Shown: positions 36,455 through 47,300 of the stretch, one piece after another | Layout: the number at the start of each line of letters is the position of its first letter | How positions within the stretch are numbered: the stretch's first letter is position 1 | DNA from: Ficedula albicollis | Lineage: Eukaryota; Chordata; Aves; Passeriformes; Muscicapidae | Assembly: GCF_000247815.1 (NCBI RefSeq) | Contig: NC_021678.1 | Span: forward strand, 9,756,371 to 9,820,370 | Length of the DNA stretch: 64,000 nt | Reading direction: 5' to 3' | Notes under the pieces: model-generated | The model's input: the letters and a program-made list of their open reading frames with translations, nothing else | What the model was told of the DNA's origin: nothing | Databases searched by the model: none | Program-made: the position numbers and the translations under genes

Positions 36455-36500
36455 ACTCCCATTAATTAACCCAAAAATTAGAATTAATTAATTTCCACCA
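36455..36500. promoter_or_regulatory. TAATTA-rich cluster, possible enhancer core
   Basis: ATTAATTAACC and GAATTAATTAATTT lie within 40 bp and give several homeodomain-type TAATTA/ATTAAT sites in a region free of recognisable repeats. AT-rich sequence yields such motifs by chance, so this is only a weak candidate. Confidence 0.15.
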
Positions 36501-37196
36501 ACTAACATTACTGTAATATTGGCTTCACAGTTATCTATTTCAGAAGAATGTTCAGTGCAACTCAATTAAATTAGCTAAATAAATAATGGGGATTTTTTTG
36601 ACTTTTGAGCCAAAAATCAGCTGATAATCAGTTATGAAAAGAAAAGCTCAGCTGTAGCTTTTCTAAAAATCAACATTAAATAAGAGAAAGATTTAATTTT
36701 CATGTTCATATAAATATAGTTAAATGTTAATGTTTCCTAAAGACAAAAATACATTGTAAAAAGATCCCTTTCCCTGCAGAGTGACTCATAGGAATATAGG
36801 GATTGGGCCATTTTATTAAATCAGCTGGTTTTCAAATTATGTCATTTCTTTGAAAGGTATTTCGAGGATGGATAGATTAGTCAATGCTACAAAAAATATA
36901 GAACATTACAAATACCAAGGCCAGCTTTTCCTAACTGTACATTATTGATTTAATTGAACCTCCAAACCCAGCTGTGCTAGTTTCTTAACACTGTCAGTTA
37001 TGGGACCCTATTATGGCTTATGGCTTTGCCACCCTTTATCATCATATTTTGCATAAACTTTACATATAGCAAGAAAAACTCTTCTGTCAGTTCTTGGGAA
37101 GATCCGTGGGAGAAAACCCATGGGTTAATCTGTAACACCAATAATTTAGTGTGCTTAATTGGGAAATTTAATAACCCTGTAGTTTGGCAAGTGAAC

Positions 37197-37278
37197 CTAA
37201 AAAAAGAAAAACAGCAAACAAAACAAAACAAAAAAACCAAAAAATCAAAAAAACCAAAACAAAAAAAACAACCAACCA
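37197..37278. repeat. A-rich low-complexity tract
   Basis: AAAAC/AAAAACC-type units run through the tract. No upstream retroposed body is recognisable, so it is called low complexity rather than a retroposon tail. Confidence 0.8.
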
Positions 37279-38966
37279 CCAACTCTGAGGACATTAGTAA
37301 ATTTTTCATTCTCAGAGATGAAAAATCCAGAGTGGTTCAGCAAATAAGGCACTGAGGTCACACAGTGGATAAGAGAGGTGTAAAAAAAAAAATTAAATAG
37401 CTAGCTACAGAGTGAGTGTAGGGCATGAGAAGAAAGGTTAAGAGCAGGGAACGAGGCAGGAATGTGGTGGAAGAATAAAGCAAATTGATTTAAATGGTGA
37501 GTTAAACGGATGCAATGGTAATTTTGATATTCCCTAAACTCTTAATAAATTCATTTTTCATTATTTTCTTTGCCCTATCATAATAATGTCAGCAGTGCTA
37601 TTTTCTGTTCCACAGATTTGCTTTGTACAAGACCCACATTATATGCCGTCAGTTTTTAACAAATAGGTCAAATGAAAGTATAATAAAAAAGTTAGAATCA
37701 ACAAATGCTGTAATTATATTGTACTTCAGGAATAATAAATCACTCTTAGAACCACTTCAGCATATATATTTTATTCTTTCAACTCACGAATTCACTGTTC
37801 TTGCAGCACTCTGCTCACCAGGTTTCTTTGTTAACGGAGAGTGTGAATAGAAAAAAAAAAAGATAAAAAACATAGCTGAATTATTCATGCTAATGATTTC
37901 ACACCTAAACATTATGTGAAAAACACTAACCATGCTGTTAAAATAAAAGATAGCTTGACTTACTAAATGTTTCTGAGAATGTTTCACCCATGAAAATGTT
38001 TTCTGTACATACTACTTGATGCAATATAATTGCATATTGCAGAAGTTTAATTCCAAGGTCTCGGGTATTGGAAGGATTGGCAGGCAGTGGGTTTGCATTT
38101 ATATTCTCTATGGGGATGTGGTCAGCCATGCAGAGATCCTTAAAGAGAAGGCAGCCTAATGACAGGTAACCTGAATCTCCCCTGGATAGTTTTGGAAAAG
38201 TTATAATTCTACTAAAAGAACTGGAACGTACTTGCTTGGAAGACCTGGCACGAGGTAGAGATTTAAAGGACCTGCACTTAAAATCCAGTCTGGGGCCCAG
38301 CCTCATAAGCACGTGAGCCACCTGAAACTGCATAAAAAAAAGCATGTGGATTTTAGCACCAGAATGGCAATTTCATGTGAGTGATCTTAATGACACCTGT
38401 GGAAAAGTTCATTCTAATTGTCATTGCAGCTAGAAGCTTAAGAGATGAGTAGACTTAGAGCATAAAATCCTCCAAAGAGGATGTCTATCTACAGCAGAGA
38501 GCATTTTGTGGGGTTTTTGTGCTTGTCCAGACCTCTACGTTTCTTTTAACACAGCTCTTTCTACAGAAAAAGACATCCCTGCTCTGTTAGTGGGTGATCA
38601 AAATGTCTTACAAGTGCAGTCTTGCTCCCTGTTCTTAAGGTAGGGTGGGTACCATGGTATGAAGCTGAAAGTAATGAGGGGGTCCCTCCAGGTGTCTGCA
38701 TAGCACCACAGCTCCTCACCAGCTCTTTCATACCATGCCAGGAGATTGAAGTGCTATCGCTGTCCTGATGGCATCTGGAACCAAAGCAAGACCACGGACT
38801 GGGGACTGAAATGGATGCAGTGCTGTTTCCATGGTCTCCTCTGTTTTATCTGAGGAAAAGGTAGTCCTTTCCTCAGTCCCTTTGGTGACAGAAAAAATGA
38901 TGAAAGGAGTAGGAGAGCCCACAAGTAGCTCAAGAGTTTATGTCAGCAGAAATTTAGGTTTTTTGA

Positions 38967-39080
38967 TCATGGGCACCTGGCCTGCTGGAACTGGATGGGC
39001 TCCATCTCTGTGTTCAGGGCAGAAGAGTTTTAACTCATGAACTGGCAGAACTCATTGAGAGGGCTTTAGACCAGGTCTGA
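38967..39080 (+). pseudogene. CR1 ORF1 C-terminal remnant (SGNH/esterase-type end)
   Basis: The frame contains WAPGLLELDGLHLCVQGRRV and then THELAELIERALDQV followed by a stop at 39078-39080. The DGLHL motif followed by a leucine-rich AELI..AL helix resembles the C-terminal D-x-x-H block of the esterase-like domain in CR1 ORF1. A stop codon (38964-38966) closes the frame just upstream, so only the tail survives. Confidence 0.65.
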
Positions 39081-39138
39081 AGGGGGAAGGGGATGCAGCT
39101 GGGGTGTCTGGGAGCAGCCCCGAGGCTGTGTTTCAGGA

Positions 39139-39453
39139 TCATCAGTCCTTGCTCTTGTAGATGACTTCAACCTATCAGACACCTGCTGGGAACTTAATAC
39201 AGCAGAAAAGAGGCAGTCCAGGAAGTTTTTAGAGTGTGTGGAGGATGTTTTGTCACAGCTGGTGAGGGAGCCCACCCGGGGAGGGACTTTGTTAGATCTG
39301 TTGTTTGCAAATAGAGATGGGCTGGTGGGAGATGTGGTGGTTGGAGGTCGCTTGGGGTACAGTGATGATGAAATTATAGAGTTTTCAATATTTTGTAATA
39401 TCAGGGGGAACTTTTACACTGGACTTCTGGAGGGCAGAGTTTGGCCTATTTAG
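39139..39453 (+). pseudogene. CR1 ORF2 endonuclease C-terminal half
   Basis: In one frame the sequence encodes DDFNLSDTCWELNTAEKRQS, then VSQLVREPTRGG-like and TLLDLLFANRDGLVGDV segments, then LGYSDDEIIEFSI. These correspond to the conserved DFN, TRG, LDL and SDH blocks of the apurinic-endonuclease-type domain. The expected catalytic SDH reads SDD, and the N-terminal half of the domain is deleted. The element could not nick DNA. Confidence 0.85.
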
Positions 39454-39459
39454 GAGACT

Positions 39460-40226
39460 TATTCAGAGAGTTCCTTGGGAAGCAGCCCTTAAAAACAAAG
39501 GAGTTCAGGAAAGGTGGGTGTGCTTCAAAACAGAGATCTTGAGGGCACAGGAGCAGGCTGTCCCTGTGTGCTGAAAGATGAGTCAACGAGGCAAATGCCC
39601 AGCCTGGATGGGCAAGGGGATTTTGAAGGAACTTAAGAATAAAAAGAGGCTGTGTTGTCTTTGGAAGGAGGGTCAGGTCTCTCAGGAAGTATTTAAGGGG
39701 GCTGCTAGGGCTTGTAGAAAAAATTAGGGAGGCCAGAGCTCAATTTGAACTTAAATTGGCAACTTTTGTGAAGGATAATAAAAAATGGTTTTGGAAATAT
39801 ATTAATGGGAAAAGGAAGGGTAAGTCCAGCCTTTGGTCTTTATTGGATGAGGGAGGGAACTTAGTAACTGCAGATGAGGAGAAGGCAGAAGTACTTAACG
39901 CCTTCTTTGCCTCAGTCTTTAGTGGGAAGACGGCTTGTTCTCAGGACAACTGTCCTCCTGGGATGGCAGATGGGGTCAGGGAGCAGAATAACCCCCTGCA
40001 GTGCTACAGGCTGGGGACAGTGAGGGTGCACAGTGCCCAGGTACTGGGGCTGCCGGTCAGCAGCCAGGTGAACATGAACCAGCAGGGTGCCCAGGTGGCC
40101 AAGAAGGCCAGTGGCCCCTGGCCTGTGTCAGGAACAGTGTGGCCAGCAGGAGCAGGGAGGCTCTACATCTCCCTGAAAGGTGGCTGTGGTCAGGTGGGGT
40201 TGGTCTCTTTCACCAGGCAGCACTGA
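39460..40226 (+). pseudogene. CR1 ORF2 linker joined to post-RT region
   Basis: The frame 39756-40226 opens with KDNKKWFWKYINGKRKGKSS and continues through DEEKAEVLNAFFASVFSGK, the segment that precedes the reverse transcriptase in CR1 ORF2. Around 39985-40000 it jumps to sequence corresponding to the region after the reverse transcriptase (GEHEPAGCPGGQEGQ in an alternative frame). The polymerase core with its YADD-type motif is therefore deleted. Confidence 0.75.
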
Positions 40227-40892
40227 CAGAAACAGAGGACACAGCCTCAAGCTGAATCAAAGGAAATTTAGGTTGGATATTAGGAGAAAGTTTTTCATGG
40301 AAGGAATAACAAAGTACGGGAATGGNNNNNNNNNNNNNNNNNNNNNNNNNNNNNNNNNNNNNNNNNNNNNNNNNNNNNNNNNNNNNNNNNNNNNNNNNNN
40401 NNNNNNNNNNNNNNNNNNNNNNNNNNNNNNNNNNNNNNNNNNNNNNNNNNNNNNNNNNNNNNNNNNNNNNNNNNNNNNNNNNNNNNNNNNNNNNNNNNNN
40501 NNNNNNNNNNNNNNNNNNNNNNNNNNNNNNNNNNNNNNNNNNNNNNNNNNNNNNNNNNNNNNNNNNNNNNNNNNNNNNNNNNNNNNNNNNNNNNNNNNNN
40601 NNNNNNNNNNNNNNNNNNNNNNNNNNNNNNNNNNNNNNNNNNNNNNNNNNNNNNNNNNNNNNNNNNNNNNNNNNNNNNNNNNNNNNNNNNNNNNNNNNNN
40701 NNNNNNNNNNNNNNNNNNNNNNNNNNNNNNNNNNNNNNNNNNNNNNNNNNNNNNNNNNAGGTGGGGTTGGTCTCTTTCACCAGGCAGCACTGACAGAAAC
40801 AGAGGACACAGCCTCAAGCTGAATCAAAGGAAATTTAGGTTGGATATTAGGAGAAAGTTTTTCATGGAAGGAATAACAAAGTACGGGAATGG
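40192..40892. repeat. 134-bp identical flanks on both sides of the gap
   Basis: 40192-40325 and 40759-40892 are identical over 134 bp, and the gap lies exactly between them. This is the pattern left by two contig ends that overlap but were not merged. An unresolved tandem repeat is the alternative. Confidence 0.95.
40326..40758. other. Assembly gap, 433 N
   Basis: Run of undetermined bases inside the CR1 element. Any frame drawn across it is meaningless. Confidence 0.99.
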
Positions 40893-40944
40893 TCTGCCCA
40901 GGGAGGTGGTGGAGTCACCATCCCTGGATGTGTTTAAAAAAAGA

Positions 40945-40945
<1 letters not shown>

Positions 40946-41015
<70 letters not shown>
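40946..41015. repeat. 70-bp G homopolymer
   Basis: Seventy consecutive G on the plus strand sit where the CR1 3' region should read on from TTTAAAAAAAGAC. CR1 sequence resumes with GTTAGGGCATGGGTTGG. Such a tract would form G-quadruplexes and is hard to sequence. It may be a real expansion or an assembly or base-calling artefact. Confidence 0.95.
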
Positions 41016-41017
<2 letters not shown>

Positions 41018-43126
41018 GAGTTAGGGCATGGGTTGGACTTGATGATCTTTTAGTATGGTCCATAAATAGACTTCTTTTGGTTGCTGCTCGTTGTGCCTGC
41101 CCTCGGGCTGCACGGCTAGTGGGGCAGAGCAGCAGCGCACGCACGGCCATGAGGGGATGTGCTGGTAGCAGCCTGGAGTGCACTGCTGTGCTCGGTTCTG
41201 TGATCTTTCCCTTTGCTGAATCCTGGAAAACAGCTCATTTGGTGTCTTTTGGCTTTTAGCAAAATGTTGTCGCTGAACTATTTTCAGCCTCAAAAAATTT
41301 TACGTTTTCAATGACAAATTTAAACTAATTGCTGGTTTTGCTGTTGCTTCAGAGTCTTGTTTTTTGTTTGATCAGTTCAAATATTTATTTGTGAGTGCCA
41401 CTCAGGAAGCAATTTAGCTCATCATCTCTTCTACAGTTGAGTGCCACGAACGTGGTTTTAAGCCAGAGGTTATCACCACAGAGTAAGCAACAAGCACAAG
41501 TGGTGATTTGGCTCAGGCTGAGCTCTTCCTGGGATGCTGGCTCTTGCTCAAGGAGCAATAATTTTCCATCCCCTGAAAAGGGCAGCCTTATCTTACGACT
41601 ACAGGGCAGAGACGTGTTCTCAGAACTCTGCCTCTGTTTCAGTCCTGGAGCCTGACCTCCAGGTACAGGCACAGAACTCAGATGATTACAGACTTCTCAT
41701 TTCTGGAGATAAAAAACTGAGTTTTGCAACTCAGGCGGAATGGGAGAAAAAGGAAGTAAGGACTGGAAGAAAAGAAAATCCAGATTTAAAATAAAGCCTT
41801 GGTTAAAGTATGAGTTACACAGTTGGGTGACTGATTCTTCTGCTGCCTTAGCATTTCACTCCTCCTCCATTTCAGACCATCACAGATCCTTCTGGGATGT
41901 GTGTGGGCCTTGTGTTTGAGGTTTGGATCCGTGCTCAAGAGCAAACCTTCAGCCTTTTAAGCAATTAGACCACTGCTTCTGTTCCTGTATGCTCAAACCT
42001 GAAGGCTGTTTTCCTTTAGTTGTTACTCAAACAGGCTGCCTCTCCTAGCTCTGGGAGCTTGCCTTAGAGAGAAACATCTGAGGGAAAATACACTTGGCCC
42101 TTAGCTCAGGGCTGAAGGACAGCAGGAGACCAATGTGTAGCCAGCTCACTGGAAAAATAAAGTTACACCATTTGAGCAATAGCAACCTCTGCAGGCTCCC
42201 CTATTTTATGGGAGATACATATATATGTGCCATTCGAGTTTGGAAAAAAAAATCCTTCAGTCTGAAGTGGGAGGAAGCCTCTGCAGTGAAAAATACCATC
42301 AATTTTGTTGGGATTGAAAATGAAAGAACATTTCCTCTTTATGTTTTCATTTCAGTCTTCTTTGTTGTTATTGTTTTTTAATAAAAGGTTCAACATGCAT
42401 GAAAGTGAAAAGAAAAGAAACAAGACCTGAATTTTAGTCCTTTTTTCCTGCTAGGTTTAAAAGTGAAAAACAAAATTAAATTTCCTCAGACAGACTCCAG
42501 TCCTTTATTTTGCCTCACTGCGTATAGCATGTGTTTGGGTAAAGGAAAAAAAAATCATGTCTGAGACCCCTCAACCCAAAATTTGGGCATATAATTGGAA
42601 AGCTATGATTTTTAAATTTATTTTTAAAATTTGACATCACAAAACAAGATGTATACATATTATATCTGACATGAGAGAGACTGAAATGAGGCAAGCCTCA
42701 CTGGGGTTTCCCATTCAACAGTCTAGGAGAGGAAACAAAGGTGATTCTGAGCTGCAGGCAATGTCACACTGTAGGAGAGCAGTTCCATGGCAGCAGCTTA
42801 ACTGCACCTGTGACAAAATGCAGAGCACAGGGCTGTTTTGCTAGAGAAGGGGTCAATAATTCAGACTTTGATTAGTTTAAAATAATATAGGAGAGGAAAG
42901 GATATAGAGGGGGAAAAAAGGTGGAAACACTAACTGAAATTTGGAGAATTTTTCTATGGCAGGACAGGAATGAATTTTACCCAGCAACAGAGGCAGTGAC
43001 TGTAGCATCCTGAAGCAGGAGGATGAGGCTCATGTAATCATCATGACCCAAATTTCTGTTTCAGAGGCTGGGTTTTGTATTCTTCCCAGAAGTATCTATA
43101 ACATGCCAAATGAATAGGTGGATGTA

Positions 43127-43157
43127 GGTAGATACAGGTAGATACAGGTAGATACAG
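43127..43157. repeat. 10-bp minisatellite (GGTAGATACA)3
   Basis: Three perfect tandem copies of a 10-bp unit. Confidence 0.9.
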
Positions 43158-44316
43158 GAGTGCCTGAGGTGTTTCTGCTGTGGCCTCAGTTCTGAGGAGG
43201 CATCCTGGTGCCTGGGAAAGCTGTGCTGCAGTAGCTGTGGAGCAGACAATAGACACATCAGAGATACTCAGTAAATATGTATTGGAGTAGCAGATCAGAT
43301 CTTCTAGTTGTAGATCAGAAGCCTGAAAGCCTTTTGAACTCCAAAAGGAGAAAATAAGAGATGCTCTGTGATGTTTGCCACTCCTGAAGTGAACTCTTGT
43401 TTTCTGAAGAAACAAATCTCAACACACACTGAGCCAGTGCAATTTTGCGTTATAAATGATCTACTCATGCAGGGCTCTGAGTGCAAGTCCAGATTTGGGA
43501 AAGACAGAAGGTGAGGCCTTGGTTATTCATAAAACTCCAAGGAAACTTTACAGACAGGACTGCCTGCAGGGCTTTGGCCCAGGGCTTGGTATTCTCTGAG
43601 CACATCTGTTCAATCCCCCTGGAGCTGGGACTCAGCTCTATTTGGGGTGAATGGAAGGCAATTAGTATTTTCATATCATCCCAAGTCAGGTGCTCAGAAT
43701 TGATGGATGCTTGTCTGGGGACTCATATTCCTTGATAGAAGTTATTTTAACCAGGGAGAAAAGACAAAAATTTGGTGAGGCTTAATTATTTGCCAAATAA
43801 TTTGTTTACTTTCAGATGTGTGTGATAACCTTTGCAGTAGGTGCATATGAGAACATGACATTTTAGATTAAGAGGAGCATCAGTGGGTTTAGCTGAAATG
43901 CCTCTTGGCAGGCAGTGAAATGAGAGGCTGCATATTTACATGCAAAATGTCATTTATATAAATCAAATCTTGAACACAAATACCTGGAGATATTGTTTTC
44001 CTGTTTGCAAAAGTTCATCATGATATTTTTTGTGTTCTTGAGTGTAAGGCATGAATTAATCATTTGAAAGAGCATTCAGGAGTCTTGGACAGTCACTGCT
44101 CCTATCTTGGGCAGCAGGTAGAGAAATGGCAAAATCTGTTCCCCAAACCAAGGATTTTAAGATTTTGTGCCAGAATGTCTACTGTGTGAAATGTCTTGCA
44201 GAACAGAATCCTATGCACATAGGGACTGGACGTTGGAATAAACTAGTTAATACCTTAAAAAATAGCTGATAATAAAATACCTTAAAAAAAATAGCTGATT
44301 ACTCTTGAGAGTTTAA

Positions 44317-44366
44317 AATAAAAAAACAACAACAACAACAAAAAAAAAACCCCAAACAAAAAAAAG
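44317..44366. repeat. (AAC)n and A-rich tract
   Basis: About five AAC units lie inside A-runs. Just upstream, ATACCTTAAAAAA..ATAGCTGAT is repeated at 44250 and 44277. Confidence 0.85.
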
Positions 44367-47300
44367 GAATATCTTAAGTGAAAGAAAATGATATAAGAAA
44401 TAATTAAGTACAGTGCTACTTAAATACCTTGCCTGAGATTAGACCCTCTGCTATACTATCTTCTGTACAAATCTCTTAGGTTTAACACAGAGGGAAAGAG
44501 GTAGGAGATTTGAATTAGAGAAGGAGCAAAGAGGATTTTTTTGAAAGCTATGTAGATGCTTGAAGGTGAAGCTGGTGGCCTGGTGTTTACAAATTGTTAA
44601 TTTTTAGTGGAGTGGACTCCAGTGACTCTGTTAGTTGACCTTTGGATTGATGCTGGCTCACTCTGAAAAGGTTTCAGTGCTGTTATTTGAGGAATATTCC
44701 ATATGGATTCCACGCCTATGACAGCACCTTCTCCTCAGTTTAGCAGCAAATTCAGCAGTGTCTTCTTCATGTGAACATTTCAGGTTCTGTTTCATTCATT
44801 GAAAATGGACTCCCCCAAAGTACTGTGCACTAGTGAGCACAGCAAGGTACAGAACAGGATCTCTTTTTTCTTACATCTGTAATTTGGAAAGTCACCTGCA
44901 GATTTCAGAGACAAACCACTGTTGAAAATTTTTGTTGTCCTTAATATAAATATAAGCCCTTTCAGATGGCCATTGTAACACTTATCTATCCTGAATAGTA
45001 TGAAAGGGAGGAAAACATGCCTTTGGAATTCGTCCTAAATGGAACTGACTGCTAAACTGTTATCAGGAAAAAGAAAAATTAGCTTCCCTCTTCCTTGGAG
45101 GCTCCTCTTAACTGCCCAAAAATAAGATGGAATAAAATATTTTTGTGTCAAAGTCTCTAGAAATGACTGCAGTGACAGCAATAAAAGTGGCTTGCTCTGT
45201 GGAATTCTGTCCCTTCTTTCAATCTGAAATGTCACAGGTACTCGGATGATTTCAGCCCAAGTTAGAGGCATTATCCTCCTAAAAATTGCTTCCTGTGAAA
45301 TACTCAACAATTTCAGACTGGATCCAAAAGCAGCAGGAGATGTTTAATTCTCCCTGTCTCCATAATGAGGAAAAAAGAAGATGCAATTGAACAGGTGGAG
45401 AAGGGTTACTACAATCTTAATTTCCTTTTCTGAGAAAGCCCACAGGCCTGATATGAGTAAGTTTCAATTGAATTTCCTCAGTGGAGTCAGTTGTTATTTT
45501 ATCCATCTGACATATGGAGAGATTGTCTTGTCACGGTGGTTTCAGTCACGGACATCCGCTCTTCTCTCTGCTCCATTTAGTTTCACAAAATGTCTAGTTT
45601 CTGCAGGAAGCCTGGCTTTGCTTTTATTTCTTGAGCTGAATTGCCTCTTGCTGCCTTAAGCAATTTTACTTGGAGAAGCTGGGCACACAGGGATAAGGGA
45701 TACCTCACTTAAAAGATTCAAATCTGAGACCAGGTGATTTTTATGACATTTTAACATCCTTTTCTGTGGGCTTGTTCTGTTAGTTACAATGTGATTGTAT
45801 CAACAGATTGGGGATCTCCTCAGTGTGCTATGTTTTATGGAGAAAAGTAATAGCTTTCATTGACCCATCTGATACAGCTGGGAAAAAAAAAAAGCTGTTT
45901 GCCTGGGCCCATCACCTCTTTTCAGATCTGAAAAATAATTTGCATGCTTTCAGGAAGAATCCTAGCTATGCAGCTGTCTCTTATCACACACTGTTCCCAG
46001 ATTCAGAATGTATGAACAAATGTATTTGGAGTGATGAATAATAAATAATCTTTATCTCAACACACTCTTTTAGTCCACGAAGTCTTGCAACACTTCACAA
46101 AAAGTAATAAACTTCCTATAAAGAATAAGGACCAATGTGCTGCCACCTCCACAAGGGGAAGTGGCAAATCAAACATACCCAGGCACTCCACAGAGGAGAG
46201 ATACACACTTTCATGCAGAACACTTGTGCATTGATGCATGCATAAAAGATAGGAAGAGATTTCAGGGTTTTTCCTCATATCCACAAGCACTTGTCTGTTG
46301 ATGAAAAGAAAACTGGAAATGAAAGATAGCCCAGAACAAAGGTTGCATTATCATGATTTCTGAATTGAAGTCTTATTAGATTTTAAAAATACAGTAACCC
46401 ATATTTTAGGTGAATTTTATATAGAGTTTATATTAAATAGAGTGGGACTGACCAGCATGGAACTTGCCCAGAACACCAATTTTGAGACCCTTGCCCTTTG
46501 GGAAATCACTCAGTCCCTGTCAAACATCTGCATTTCTTGATATTGAGAAGCACAGGAGCTGCAGGAAGGCAGTGCCCTCTCAGGCCAGACTCTGGGCATT
46601 TACTAAGTGCCAGCTCAGTAGCCTGCATACAGGAATTCCCTGAAAATGTTACTGCAAGTGCTGGTCTTACAAATGGTCCTTTGTGTTTCATTCTGCAGTT
46701 CCCTATGTCACTGGGGCAGCTGCTGTGGGTTGGTGTGAGAGTGATGTCAAGATACAATCCTTTGTGCCCTGTGGCAGAGGACTTAGGCTGTCCATGCACC
46801 CCAGCCTGCTTTTACACAACACCACTGCCACCATGGCAGAGCTTTAAAGAAAAATGCTATTAAGGTGTGAGAAAACCTATGAGCTGAAGCCACACAGGCT
46901 AAGAAAAGCAAAACAATAGGCTCAACAGTATTTGCTGAGATGGGGTTACTAAAAGCTCAGGGATTCAAGAGGAAAACACTGACATGAAAAGCTGTAAAAT
47001 CCTAGGGAAAGAAAAGAAAAGGATAGGTCGTGTGGCATAGTACTGCCAGCTACCCACTGCATGTATTCACCAATAAAAAAGTGTTGTGGACTCTGAAGTT
47101 GTTTTTCTTGCTTGCAGACTCAAGAGATACCCAAGCAGAAGCAACCCAGAAGTGAAAGGCTAAGGAAGAAATTAGTCTTTGCAAGAGGGAAATCTATTTC
47201 CATCCCTCTTCCTCTCATTAATTCCCTAGTAGCCATTTTCTCTGGGATTCCCAAACTATTAATGAACTCTGTGTTCATGACAGCTGAAGAGAAGAAAGGA

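Larger units (their letters stand above)
31218..38940. other. Mostly plain non-coding stretch
   Basis: Apart from the entries listed within it, no gene, LTR or LINE is recognised. A GC-richer patch at about 34940-35130 is open on both strands (125 codons minus at 34940-35317; 95 plus at 34946-35233) without motifs. A 135-codon minus frame (37938-38345) also shows no family signature. Confidence 0.5.
38880..41054 (+). mobile_element. Large CR1 LINE, internally deleted, interrupted by a gap
   Basis: Along the plus strand the order follows a CR1 element. It runs from an ORF1 C-terminal remnant (to 39080) to the ORF2 endonuclease C-terminal half (about 39139-39450) and the linker before the reverse transcriptase (about 39460-39965). 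A jump follows to the post-RT region (about 40000-40160) and another to the ORF2 C-terminus (from about 40170). The 3' region ends near 41054 at GGGCATGGGTTGGACTTGATGATC. Most of the reverse transcriptase domain is missing. The start is approximate, and the terminal octamer tail is absent. Frameshifts and stops show it is dead. Confidence 0.88.

Noticed and set aside
37197..37278. A-rich tract as the tail of a processed pseudogene
   Set aside because: The tract is mixed with C-containing units, and upstream sequence shows no recognisable gene-derived body or target-site duplication.
40824..41183. Minus-strand frame with a long proline run
   Set aside because: The proline run is the translated G/C homopolymer in a CR1 3' region, not a proline-rich protein.
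40180..41259. 359-codon plus-strand open frame
   Set aside because: It runs through 433 undetermined bases and the 70-G homopolymer; the rest is broken CR1 ORF2.
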